Shown: one piece after another, positions 25,880-37,178 of the stretch | How positions within the stretch are numbered: position 1 is the first letter of the stretch | How the letters are laid out: each line of letters starts with the position of its first letter | Source: Rhododendron vialii | Taxonomy: Eukaryota; Streptophyta; Magnoliopsida; Ericales; Ericaceae | Assembly: GCF_030253575.1 (NCBI RefSeq) | Contig: NC_080568.1 | Location: 19,864,501-19,928,500 of the forward strand | Direction: 5' to 3' | DNA length: 64,000 bases | Program-made: the position numbers and the translations under genes | Notes under the pieces: model-generated | The model's input: the letters and a program-made list of their open reading frames with translations, nothing else | The model's database searches: none | Told to the model about the DNA's origin: nothing

Positions 25880-27230
25880 CTTTAAAGTAGCATTAGTTTT
25901 TCAATCACTCTTTTGGGCGGTCTTCGTATTGTTGAAAAAGATGTTGGACGTGCAAACTTTTACGAAAAGTCTGAGGTTCCCGACGGGGAAATCCCGACCG
26001 AATTCCCGACAGCCCGCCGTCGGGAACTGTAGCACCACTCAAACTTTTATACTCCATAATTTCGAGAATTAAAATTTTGAAATATGGGTAGGGCTGTCGC
26101 CCAACTGCTCCGGCCATCCTTACTTTTAGTGAAGTGATTGCGGCAATCGGTTGCGCGCTCTCTCTTTCAGTGCAAAAGCTTACAATAAAAGGACCTGGTG
26201 ACCCTGCAATGAGCAAGCGGATAAAAAAAAAAAAAGACCCTACAATGAGCTAGCTGGTTCAGATTCGTTGTTTACTTTACCAGTCAAAATACACTTTTAT
26301 TGGTAAGAATTACTGTAACAAACATATCTGAATCATTAATTGTCGAAATGAACGATTCTAATTGCACAATACTACAAAGGGCGCTACATTATTGCTCACT
26401 ACGGATCCCAATTTAACAATAGAAAGGGTGTTGCCGGGTTGTTTTCTTCCTTCCATATAAAGTGAGATGGGCCACGTACCGTCCCTTCATATTCCATGTG
26501 CCCACTCACATGCCCATTAAAACTTCCTCTATCTCTACAGGGCCACACAGGCTACAGAAGAGTTGATTAATTGCTACTGAGAGTGGGGATGGATATACTA
26601 CTGTACTAGAATGTACTGGCTCTCCAGTTTACACACGTACAAACGGACGTACGAGATTGTCGAAAGCCGATGTGTTTTTGGACTCATTGGGAAAGGAAAC
26701 CCTCGTGGGTTGAAAAAACCGTCGGTGGCCACATTATTATTCTTCACGCTTTATGATGAACAAGAACAACAACAACAACAACAAAAAAAAAGAAACAAAA
26801 TAAAGGCGCTACTGAAGTAGGAGCTAGGACCTAATTTATAAATCTACCCAAATTAAGAATGTACGGTTTCGGTTGCGTATACTAATCAAACTTCAAAATC
26901 AATAATTCATAAACTTTTCCCCAAGTCATTATGAGGTTAAACGACATTCTTTGTGGTCCGTATATTAAAAACGAAAAAAGCTACTAATTGATGATTGCGG
27001 TATTAGTCGATTGAAAACAAGTTGTTTTGATGTAACTTCCTTTATTAGTAGTACATGATTTAAAATAAAATGGAGGTCTATTATTCATGTATGAAATAGA
27101 TATAGATTGAAGATCAATTCACGTACCAGTTTGAATGGAAGGGAGAGCTAATCAACCTCTGAGCTAAAAACGTTATAACCATATATATATTTGACTTTCA
27201 TATGCAGATAGTAATGACTAATGAAGTCGG
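25880..27230. other. Intergenic, no gene recognised
   Basis: A short palindrome, GTTCCCGACGG...CCGTCGGGAAC, lies at about 25977-26028. An (ACA)n/A-rich tract is at 26760-26800. No supported gene. Confidence 0.5.
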
Positions 27231-27245
27231 ATGACCTTATTTACC

Positions 27246-27454
27246 GGAATGGGAGAAGCTGTAGTGCACCTGCCGTATTACACACCGATCCGGTCGTCCA
27301 TCTTAACACGAATGGTTCGGATTTAATTTGAGCTCCTACAAATCCTAGCCATCTATTATTCGGATAAAAATCCGAGCCGTCTATTGCCGAGATAAACGAC
27401 CGGATTGACCGCCTTACTCGTGTAGTGCGAGAGGTGCACTACTGCACCTCCGGT
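27246..27454. mobile_element. MITE family B, copy 1
   Basis: Arms containing TGTAGTGCACCT (left) and GGTGCACTACTGCACCTCC (right), with CGATCCGGTCGTCC / ACGACCGGATTG inside. The 11 bp repeat CCTTATTTACC flanks it at 27235-27245 and 27455-27465. Related to 30428-30661. Confidence 0.65.
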
Positions 27455-27570
27455 CCTTATTTACCACGTTGATGATTGTGAAATGAATCGAACACCTCCT
27501 AGCCAGCTTTTGTTGAGTTCAACCTACATCAAAAGTTTTCATGGAAATAAGATAAGAGTAATAAATTCTA

Positions 27571-27869
27571 TGAAAAGTCTACAATACACACTCCTTAAAA
27601 TGATGTACCATATGCATCTATTTTATGGTTCATTCATAATATTTTAGTGTGTTTCGTAACTTGTGTTCTAAAATTCATAACATTTCAGCAGTACGATTCG
27701 TAACATTTTCATTATGATTCATAACATTTTGGTGTATCTCGTAACCTTTATACGATTCGTAACTTTTTAGCAATACGATTCATAACATTTTCTACATAAT
27801 TCATACTAAGATTTTTGGGGGTGCATATGATACACACCCAAATAAGGAGTGTGTATTATAGTCTTTTCC
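27571..27869 (-). mobile_element. MITE family A, copy 2
   Basis: TIRs of about 27 bp: TGAAAAGTCTACAATACACA and TGTGTATTATAGTCTTTTCC. A perfect 9 bp target duplication, TAAATTCTA, lies at 27562-27570 and 27870-27878. The body is the reverse complement of copy 1 (ACGATTCGTAACATTTT words). Nine-base duplications suggest the Mutator superfamily. Confidence 0.85.
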
Positions 27870-28238
27870 TAAATTCTAGGGTCGCAACTAATAAGATAAT
27901 GTGTCAATTTTTTAAATTTGCGGCTGACTAATTAAAGATGGATAAGAAATGTGCACAGTTGTGAAATAACTAGCTCATACCTGTGCCCAAGGTATGGCTT
28001 GAAGAATTCGGTATTCAATATGGTTTCCAATGTCCTAAGTAAAATGTAAGCAAATTGCTCATACCTAAAGGAGCGGCACTACTTGATATTGAGTTTACAA
28101 CAACTGAATCATCCAAAATAAATACGCACTAATTAGAAGGCATTTATGAATCTTAATAATTAATTATCTACAACAACTAAACACTACGTCCAGGCATAGG
28201 ATTTCAAGTTTTCTGTCCTTACCTAAATAAATTGTCCT

Positions 28239-28967
28239 TAGTGATGGAGCCAGGGATGGGCCAGTAAGGACGGTCGCCTTTGCAAGAAGAAAAAAACACT
28301 ATTATTATATGTAAAAATAATAATTCCTATGAAAGTATATAGGCTCGCCCCTATGTAGAATTTTGAAAAAAAAATATAATAGTAACCTTGAAATATGAGA
28401 ATACCAACATTAATTATTAAATGCGAAGGATTAAAATATAACAAAACATAAAAATAGAGGGTTAATGTTGTGAATATTCAAGTAATAAACTTCTACCTTA
28501 GATGGGTTTAGTGTTTTACAGTTTTATTTCTTTTTGTCCTAAAATCTCAATCTTGGCACAAACATCTCCAATTGTTAAGATTTCAAAGGCAATTTCAAGA
28601 AAATAGCAACGGATGAGAAGAGACTTTGAAAACCCTAAGTAATTTTGGTGAAATCTAAGTTGTAGGTATGTCTTTCCCCAATTGTTGTTCTAGACTTCTA
28701 ATTCTTTATTTTTTGACTGGTAAAATCAAGTACCATGAAAGCTCATGTACCGAATTCATCCAGTTATGATGAATGAAAAAAAAAAGATGAACAATAAAAA
28801 AAAAACTAGACACATACATCAAGATCGATCTCATTAGTTAATCCCGATTTATGCATTTACGTTATTTTGAGTTTTAATGTATTTATGTTATTATGCATGT
28901 GTATTTATATTTTTTTTCTCGCATGCACGGTCGCCCCTGCGTGATGAAATTTCTGGCTCTGTCCCTG
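28239..28967. mobile_element. Non-autonomous hAT element, 729 bp
   Basis: A perfect 8 bp target duplication, ATTGTCCT, lies at 28231-28238 and 28968-28975. Ends TAGTGATGGAGCCAG and CTGGCTCTGTCCCTG are imperfect inverted repeats, and GGTCGCC/GGCTCGCCCC words lie subterminally. The interior is AT-rich and non-coding. Confidence 0.75.
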
Positions 28968-29361
28968 ATTGTCCTCCTTATTATATATTGACCACCCTCA
29001 CAAATAAACTTGAATCATCCCAAAGGCTGGATTTTTTTTCTTTTTTAATAAGCTTTACCTTTATGACATTCATGATCTATGGCATGTCAACTAAACCAAA
29101 ACACTATTGGTTGCAGTATCCTTAATATCTTCTCCCTACCAAAGAAACCATGATTATGCATGGAGAGAGAGATTGATTTAGATTCTTCCCAAAAATGGCC
29201 AGCCCAAGAAATTAGCCGTTGGATTCAAGGAACCACTCTATATCATTAGATTTATGTTTGTATATTAGAATTAAAAATTGAGCTTGATTATTATATAGAT
29301 AACCATCAAGGAAAAATAAAAATAAAAAACACAACAACAGCTGCCAAGTGGATAAGAATGT

Positions 29362-29568
29362 TATTTTGTTATTAGTACTGAGTATAATTTTGTCGTCCAC
29401 TTACGGGGAGTCTAATTAAAATCGAAGTGAATACCTCTATGAACTGCCAGCTAACCCCCAAAGCAGTTGATATCACCTAAAAAATTTTGAACTTAAACTT
29501 TAAGAAAGAATAAACCCTTAATAAATCTCAAATATTGACCACCAGGCCAACCTTAGTGCCTCCGGGGT
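29362..29568 (-). mobile_element. tRNA-derived SINE
   Basis: A perfect 16 bp target duplication, AAGTGGATAAGAATGT, lies at 29346-29361 and 29569-29584. On the minus strand the A-box-like TTGGCCTGGTGGTCAA and B-box-like AAGTTCAAAATTT are degenerate. It is related to the SINE at 22255-22471. Confidence 0.75.
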
Positions 29569-29849
29569 AAGTGGATAAGAATGTGGCCCAGCCAAGTTGC
29601 CTAGTTATGGTTTAACCACAACAAACTGATGATGATAACGATGATGATATCCTAACCTTCTAATCAACCCACAAAAGCAAATTATTCGCAAAAAGTATTC
29701 TGGCCCAACTTGAGTGGAAGTTGACAAGTTCCAAGAGCTGAAAACGCTCGAATTAGACAACGAACGGCCAAGATTAAGACCATCCGATACAACGCGCATG
29801 GTGTGGCCCAGCGTGGAGAGAATCTAGGGGAACAAAGCTCACACGGAAG

Positions 29850-29940
29850 AACATGGCCACGTCATCACGTTACGGACAGTACGGCCTCCACCATTAAACC
29901 CTCCACGTGGACTCAACAACGTAGTGACACGTAAAGATTT
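29850..29940. promoter_or_regulatory. Cluster of ACGT-core motifs
   Basis: GCCACGTCATCACG, CCACGTGG (a perfect G-box) and GACACGTAA occur within 90 bp. In plants such clusters bind bZIP factors in ABA and light responses. No gene starts nearby, so it may be a stray or captured promoter. Function is inference. Confidence 0.3.
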
Positions 29941-30427
29941 CCGTGTTTTACCGTTCGAAATATCCCTTGGAATAAAGAAGGAATATATCACAATACAGTT
30001 GAAAACCATGTGATCATCCAAGATTATTTCCAATGAAATTTCAGATTCTTTGTTCCACTTTTGTAGAGGTTTTAATGACAGCGCTAGAAAGTGGGATGAC
30101 GTCGTTATTATATTTATTTTTTGACGTTCAGTCCAAGTTTAAAATTTGAGCCCGAGTAATATCATCAGGATAACATTAGGGAATTACTGAAAACTTATTT
30201 GGTTGTTAATTGACTTTCAAGTCACATGATTATTTGAGACACGAGTAAATTAGCTTGCATACTTGAACTAGAAATTATTTTTGTAATACTATTCCAAGAG
30301 GTTATTATGAATCTTCCACTCAGATTTCAAAATAAACAAATTTTTTGAAGAAAGATAAGGATGTTGAATTTTTCTAAATAAATAATATATATTCTCACAA
30401 AACAAATTATTTTCTTGTGTTCCTCTG

Positions 30428-30661
30428 GGAACCGGAGGTGATGTAATGCACCCCGGTGTAATGCACGTGAAGTGCAAAACATGGATTGTTGATGTCATCA
30501 ATCAACGATTGCGATGTGTTTTTAATTTCTGACCGGTAATAAATATCTTTTACCAATAAAATATTATATTTAATTTGGACCGTTGATTGATGAGATCGAA
30601 GACTGTGTGCCGCCCCACACGTGCACTACACAGAGTGCACTATAGCACCCCGGCCCGGATC
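30428..30661. mobile_element. MITE family B, copy 2
   Basis: The left arm GGAACCGGAGGTGATGTAAT with GTAATGCACGTG pairs with the right arm CACGTGCACTAC ... AGCACCCCGG. Flanks GTGTTCCTCT (30417) and GTGTTCTCT (30663) may be the target duplication. It shares the ACCGGAGGTG end with copy 1. Confidence 0.6.
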
Positions 30662-30685
30662 CGTGTTCTCTGATTAGCTCTTACT

Positions 30686-31878
30686 TTTTCTTTTCTTTTT
30701 TTTTGATCAACAATTCATTTCATTAAAGGCCTAAAAATAGGCAAATATAGCGAATCCATCCGAATACAATGAAGAGGGAACTACAGCCAAACCATCCAAA
30801 AAATACACATGATAAACAAGGACAAAGAGACCAATAATGCCTAGATTCTAAGCCGAGTCACAGACTCACTACTCACCGCCTCTAAGGGTCGGGTCACGAG
30901 GAGCTAGCAATCTATCCATTCAGTCGCCTCGGGATGGCGCAACCCCCAAATCACAGACGAACAATAACAAACCGATGGAAACAGACAAGAAATCAAGCAG
31001 ATCAGAAGCACAAACACCTTGGACTGACACCAATAAGCCGTCGGCCTACTCCGGTCAAGGGATGACGTCGTACGCCGACAAGGAGGCACAGACGGGTCCT
31101 CGGACCAGAGTGAAGGAGATTAAATCTCCGGCAAGCCCCCGCTGCCACGCGGGGCTCCGGGCGAGGAGATCGAAATAGAAATCCACATGGGCTAAAATTC
31201 CGATCACACGCGACCACGGCGGCCGATGCCTGCGAACCCAAGTCTGCCTATTCAAGTCCCAGGGCTCTTCAAATCAGACGACACACTCAAGGGCCAAGCC
31301 CTGAGCCTTATACTACCGCTGTCAAATCCAGATCAACAGCTGCAGTACCCACCATATCAGCGGGAGGAGGACGCCGACGATCTCCGACGACGGCCAAACC
31401 ACTAACACAGCACCACCACCACCGAAATCGAGAAAAAACCAGCAGCCGCTAACTAATTATTAACCCACCACCAAACCCACCGGATCTGAAAAAACAGACC
31501 GATACAAATACTGAGCTGGGCAGACCAGTCGATAGAACCAAAAAAAGCAAGGAAAAACCCAACCCCAACACCCTATTATTACGTCACCGCCGGCCACTAT
31601 TCACCGGATCTGAGAGGACGAGGCGGAGACCGGTCGAAAACAGGCCCACCGACAGCCGACCAAAAGCCCGAGCACCAGAAGCATGAACGCCTTGATCTCA
31701 ACAGCCCACAGCCGAAACAGATCGAGAATAGATACACCAAGAAAACGGAGAGAAGAAGGAGAGGCGATGGAGAGAGGGGTGGAGGAGGGGGAGGAGGCGG
31801 CGGCCCCCCTCCCCCAAAGTTGAAAAAGATTTAGGCGAGTTCTTTTTAGAGAGAGAGAGAGAGGAAAGAAATTTTGGA
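30686..31878 (-). mobile_element. Non-autonomous LINE-like retroposon, complete insertion
   Basis: A perfect 16 bp target duplication, CTGATTAGCTCTTACT, lies at 30670-30685 and 31879-31894. The 3' end (left, minus strand) ends TTGATCAAAAAAAAAG, an A-rich tail. The 5' end is a CT-rich leader. The 1193 bp body is GC-rich and has a mRNA-like feel, but its frames (for example 31002-31241, -) match no family I recognise. Insertion by target-primed reverse transcription is well supported; the parent element is unknown. Confidence 0.8.
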
Positions 31879-32306
31879 CTGATTAGCTCTTACTCACTAT
31901 ATGCTTTCTGCTCTATGCGTAAGCTAGTTCGTATAGACTGATTTGAAACAAACCCTACGATAACGGCTTTAATTACTAATTTGGTAATGCAACACATGCA
32001 AGTTACATCCAAGAGCTAGCGACATATTCTTCTTAAAAGAGATGTTTCATTGTCAAACACCACCGACAATAACGAAAAGTATATATAGAATATAAATACA
32101 AAGGATGAGAAAAAGGCATCAGTTTTATTTTATTATATTTATTAACCCAAGTTACTTTTTTATTTTTTTGTTTTTTAAAAGATCACAATGAACCCAAGTT
32201 ATTTATGTTGGGCGTTTGCACATCGATCCATTGATGTGCAACTGTGTAAGCAACGCCGGATGTGTTAGGACTTAGGAGTGCGCTAATGCTAACTGCACAT
32301 GTAATA

Positions 32307-32650
32307 GAGTACATACTCCCGTACAGATCGTTTTAGGACACATTTTGGATCCTACAACCATAATCGGAGTCGCTCATTTTGTTCCAAATATTTTATTTTA
32401 GGCTCCTGTAAAAAATCATTTCAACCGGATACCGATAGGGGCCTTTACGAAACATCCAACTTTGTCCTAGAATTCAAGCCAAATTCTGGGACGAAGTTGG
32501 ATGGTTTGTAAAGGCACTTACCGGTATCGGGTAGAACTTATTTTTTTTATGGACCCTAAACAAAATATTTTTAACAAAATGAGCGGCTCCGATCATACTT
32601 GTGGGATCTAAAATGGGTCCCAAAATGATCTGTGCATGGAGCATGTACTC
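32307..32650. mobile_element. MITE, 344 bp
   Basis: Ends GAGTACATACTCCCGTACAG and GTGCATGGAGCATGTACTC pair imperfectly. Deeper pairs are CAAAATGAGCGG with its complement, and CATCCAACTTTGTCC / GACGAAGTTGGATGG at the centre. The CTCATTTTGTTC word is shared with the MITE at 16222-16530, suggesting related families. Confidence 0.65.
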
Positions 32651-33069
32651 CAGTGTCGGTGCAGCTAGCAAAACTCTTAGGAGTGACTACAAAGAGTTCA
32701 TCACATCATTGGGCCCAATATAACTTGGATGAACTCGAGCCCACTTGAAAACTTAAGCCCGGATGCGTTGGGAGAGACTACAGCGCTAGATGTTTATTTG
32801 ATAAGAGACTAAACATTCACACATGTTCTAACAAATTGGTAATTTGGTATTGTCGAGAAAACGACCAAACAACAAATACATAATCGCGAAGAACAATCAA
32901 GAATAGAAAACAAGAACGCACACAAAGAATTTACGTGGTTCCCTAACTGTGTAATTTAGTACATTCATGGTTCACCCCAGTTTCCTTACGTAATTCAAAT
33001 GAAAGAAGTACAAATTACTTTAATCACCATTAAATTGTAATACCGCTGCCTTGGTGCCCCCGATGAGTT

Positions 33070-33542
33070 CTTTTTCGTACTTATAGTGCATCCACGTTGT
33101 AATAAGCAAATTGCTATGGATAAGCAAACTTAACAACAATACTAAAAAAACACCTCACATTGTAATAAGCAAAGTTACAAGTCTTTTAGCAAATAACCAA
33201 ATTCCACCAATTCCATAACCAAACTTAACAACTTTTACCAATAACCAAAACTCAATAATCAAACCCAATAACCAAATTCAAAACTAAAAAACACCCCACA
33301 TTAGAATCGTCTCATCGAGAAGAATAATTTGGTGTGGTCGGGTGCATGATTAGAACTCGTTTGTAATTGGACATAGGTGCATTGCGTATTGTGGGGGGGT
33401 TTTTTTATAGGGATGCAAAAATAACCAATGTGGAGGTAAAGTTTGTTAAGTTTGATTATGAACTAAATGGATAATCAAATGCTGACGTGGCACATTTTGG
33501 TTATTGATTTTGATTATTCCCATTGCGGATGCTCTTAGAATA
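33070..33542. mobile_element. Possible MITE ending GCGGATGCTCTTA
   Basis: The right end CCCATTGCGGATGCTCTTA matches the frequent plant element terminus TAAGAGCATCC..CAATGG in reverse. The body repeats AATAACCAAA / TTTGGTTATTG in opposite orientations. The left boundary is uncertain. Confidence 0.35.
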
Positions 33543-33549
33543 TTAATTT

Positions 33550-34774
33550 GCATATAAGTGTACATAAATTAGAGTCAACTTAATTTGATCGGGATGGCGC
33601 TTTATCTCTAAGATGCTGTAATAAACTTTAAATGAAGATGGGCTACGAGTCCCTTGCATCGCAAAACGTCCTTGGGGCCACTCTTTAGGTTAGTAAAGGC
33701 TAGTGGGAGACTGGAGAGATTAGTCCTGTGGTGCGCGCAAATTGATCCGGGGATAACTTTTCACTACCAAAAAACATATTAGGGTAGAATTTCTCCTCTT
33801 TTTTTTCTTTGTTTTTTTGCGCTTCGGAAATAGAATTTCCCCTTTTGACAATTGATAACAATGATTATAAATATCTAGAGAGGTTATAAAAAAAAAAAAG
33901 CTGGATATTCAGCAACATACACTCCATATAAGCAAGTCCGGCAACATTAATTACGAATGTAATCTAAATTAATTTTAACAAACTTAGCGATCATAAAAAA
34001 ACAACTCCAACGAAAGAGTAAAGCTGTTATGTCTTGGTGGTTTGGCGCTCATACGGCCGCTCATTCACTTAACTCTAAGCAAGAACCGATTCTAAAATTT
34101 TTGAGCTTAAAGCAAACTCTCAGCATGGTGTCCCCTCGGTACATTTTCAATATGTATCCCGATATGGTCTTATTGAAAGGCAAAAAAAAAATTCATTGGT
34201 CTTTGAAGTTGTTCTACCATGCAGTATCCCGATATGTTCTACCTACCATGCAGTATCTAAAACAACTCTAAAAAGACACTAGTAATGAGGGACTTTAATT
34301 AACATGCCACATTGGTTGAGTTAAAATCATAAAAGCATCGAATACAGCAATTTGATTGGAGAACCACTAAACCAATTGCAATTTTAGATGGGTGCATGCC
34401 ACTTGATTATACTCCAGAGCACCCAATTTCTTCTCCTGCTATACAGCACCCTATGACCATAAATGTAAGTATTTTAATGCAAAAACATGCGCCCAAGAGT
34501 AGCAAATTGGGAGCCTAAAATCTGAGTTTCTTTTTTTTTTTTTTTGAAAACATCATAACCTAAAATCTGAGTTTGAAACCGGGTAAAATGAGAGGAATCT
34601 TTTTTAAGACTCTCCTAGTCTTGGTATGGATGACTTATCTTTAAAGGAATCGGGAAAAAAAAAAAAACCAGAGTGTGCGGAAGATAAACCAGACACCCCT
34701 ATCAATCGAGAAAAAGAACAATAATTCTATGTACCCCGAAAGTGAAATTATTGATTGACATTCATTCACTTTGA
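33550..34774. other. Intergenic, no gene recognised
   Basis: A repeated TATCCCGATATG word occurs at about 34157 and 34230. The 80-residue frame at 34029-34271 has no family motif. Confidence 0.5.
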
Positions 34775-34782
34775 TGTGCGAG

Positions 34783-35130
34783 TAGAGGTGTCAAATGGGC
34801 CGTGCCGGCACGGCACGACACGGGCACGGCACGGGCACGGGGCAGCACGGCACGTCACAGGCACGGTATTGGCCTGGCACGGCACGACACAACTCGATTG
34901 TAGTGGGCCCGGGGCACGGCACGGGAACGGAAGTGGGCGGCACAGCACGGGCACGGCACGAAAATTGGCCTGGCACGGCACGGCACGACACAGTCGTAGA
35001 CGGGCACGACACGGGCACGGGCACGAAAAGTGGACAGGAACGGCACGGCACGGCACGGTTCTAGCAAGGCACGGGCACGGGCACGACCCGGCACGAGCAT
35101 GGGCACGAAAGGGCACGGCACGAGGCACGA
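34783..35130. repeat. Left terminal and subterminal GGCACG array of the hAT element
   Basis: After the TIR, about 340 bp consist of degenerate GGCACG, GGGCACG and GACACG units. In Ac-like elements subterminal motifs bind the transposase; the same role is inferred here. The open frames in all phases through this region are artefacts of the repeat. Confidence 0.9.
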
Positions 35131-35605
35131 AAAAAAAAATTAATTAAGCCAAATGACTTTTTTTTAAAAATTTTAAAAAAAATAAACAATTTCTATTCGG
35201 TAAAAAATATTTATTTACCTTTTTTTAAAGGTAAACAACTAAGATATTTAATTTTTTTTTAAAAACAATTTATTAAAAATCATGTTTTTAAAAAATCATT
35301 TTTTTACTTTTAAAAAACTATCAAATTTTATTTGGTAAAAATATTTGTTTTGTTTTTGTTAGTAAAATTAAATAGGTTTTGGACCTTTGGTTTGCAAATT
35401 TAACATTACAATACAAGATAACAAGTAAAATTAAAAAAACTTATCAAAATATTTATGGTGCAAGAGTAATTTAATATGAAAGGAAACGTGCAAAAGTCAT
35501 ATATTATTTACCCCAAATCTAACAAGAAATAAGAAAAAAAGGTGTCAAACAAAAAAGAAAAAAAATACATAGTAGAAATAAGGGGAAAAAATAAATAAAT
35601 AAGGG

Positions 35606-35690
35606 TTAGCTGGACAGCCTAGACTAGGACTTGAACCCAGGTCCTTAGGTCCTTTTATACACAAACAAACCACTATGCCACCAATTAACT
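35606..35690 (-). other. tRNA-like Pol III promoter module inside the hAT element
   Basis: Minus strand: TGGCATAGTGG (A-box, 35670-35680) and GGTTCAAGTCC (B-box, 35628-35638) are near-consensus and correctly ordered, about 30 bp apart, with a T run beyond. No cloverleaf acceptor pairing was found, so it is more likely a SINE remnant than a tRNA gene. Confidence 0.5.
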
Positions 35691-35759
35691 TGTATTATGA
35701 ATTTGAAAAATTAGTATACGTTATGTAGCTCTATTATATAAAAACGAGGCCATCAAGCA

Positions 35760-36560
35760 GTAGCCACACAATCGCAATGCAATCACAACGATCGATACCA
35801 TTCAATGCATTCATTTTGTTGTGTTTAGTGTTTTAATCATTGGATCCAATTTTTTCGTGCGTCAGATTTTGATAGCTCTTTCATCGGCACACTGATCATT
35901 GTTTGATTGAATTTTTTTTACGTCTGATCAAGTATGTAGCGATAAGCATTTTACTTGATTATTGATATGAATGATCTAATCCCTCCCAAATAAAAGTTAG
36001 ATGGTTCTGATTTTTATAAAATAGCTTAGGCAGCACTTAAGTAGTAATTTATAGGACTTAAACACCTCTAGAAGAACCGAATGTGCTTCGATCACGTGGT
36101 TTCTGACATTCGATTATCACCTATTCAGGTGAGAATGATAAATTTGATAAGACGTGAAATCCTAACGGTTTAGATCGAACATTCAGGAAAAAGAGTCTGT
36201 AGCTACCTTTCAAATATATACATCGAACTTAGTTGGTCATGAAGCAAGGTATTCTGCTATAATATAATGTACGTTAGCCACACGATCACAAAACAAAAAT
36301 GACGATCCATACCGTTCATTTTGTTATTCTCTATGTTTAATGACTCTAACCAATTTTTGGGTCTACCGGATTTTTAAAACACCTTCATCAAGACGTAGAT
36401 TCATTAATAGAAAAATAAACGTTATAAACAATCAAGTATATAATGATAACCAAATTACTTTATTTTTTGCAAGAATGATATAATCGCTCCCACATAAAAG
36501 ATAGACGGTTTCGATTTCAAAAAAAAGCTCGGGCGGCCCTCAAGTGATGCATTATAGGAC
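35760..36560. repeat. Diverged tandem duplication, about 0.3 kb units
   Basis: 35760-36055 and 36275-36560 share an ordered set of words (AGCCACACRATC, GATCSATACC, TTCATTTTGTT, AATGATNTAATC, CTCCCA..TAAAAG, TATAGGACTT). Non-coding interior of the hAT element. Confidence 0.6.
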
Positions 36561-36629
36561 TTTACGAGAATTTTCCATTATTGGTGCATATGGATTATTG
36601 GCGTCTCGTATGCACATGATCATACCGTT

Positions 36630-37178
36630 CATATAAAAGAGTAAGAGATGTTGCCCTAGCAGACATCTCTCATCTCTGGACTCTGATTCTCTCTCTGCCT
36701 CTCACAATCTCACTCTCTCAAGTCTCTCACGACAGTCTCAGGCCAGAGCAACGTTCGGAAATCTAACGTTCGGAATTGTCAACAGATAAATCCGATCTCT
36801 CTCACTCCCAACGTTTGAATCTCACTCTCGTCTCTCTGACACTCTCCACTCTCAAAGTTCTGATTCTCAACATCTCTCTCACACTCTCTCCGTCTCTCGC
36901 TTCTCTCCACTTTCAACGGTGACTGGTAGTGGTCTGGCGGTGAGTCAAACCGTAGATCGACTGCCGTTTTCGATTGAGGTCGTTTGTTTGCCCGATTGAA
37001 AGTCTGAAACCCTGGATCTGAGTTTGTTTGCCCGACTGAAGGCCCCTGTCACGTTCAACGATTTGTCTCTGAAACGCGACGACTGAGGTCATTTACGGTG
37101 ACAGACGTGTACGACGAGTTTCCTTTTCCGGTGACCGACGTGAACAGATCTAGCCCTTCCCTTTCCAGACGTCAACAG
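36630..37178 (+). promoter_or_regulatory. Putative transposase promoter and 5' leader exon
   Basis: A TATA-like CATATAAAAG at about 36630-36640 is followed by a C/T-rich leader (many TCTCTC and CTCACTCTC words) to about 37178, where CAACAG|GTACCT is a good splice donor. Acceptors TGTTTTCAG (to 38740) and TTTTTTGTAG (to 38750) lie just before the transposase ATG. An intron of about 1.56 kb in the leader is therefore inferred. Confidence 0.5.

Noticed and set aside
25977..26028. CACTA-type subterminal palindrome GTTCCCGACGG...CCGTCGGGAAC
   Set aside because: Only one short palindrome without element ends; too little to call an element.
30904..31255. Overlapping minus and plus frames of 61-79 aa
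   Set aside because: Inside the retroposon at 30686-31878; GC-rich composition keeps several frames open and none shows a domain.
34755..35147. Long overlapping open frames on both strands (up to 130 aa)
   Set aside because: They run through the GGCACG subterminal array; all frames are open because the repeat lacks stop codons.
35606..35690. True tRNA gene
   Set aside because: A and B boxes present but no acceptor-stem pairing or readable anticodon arm.
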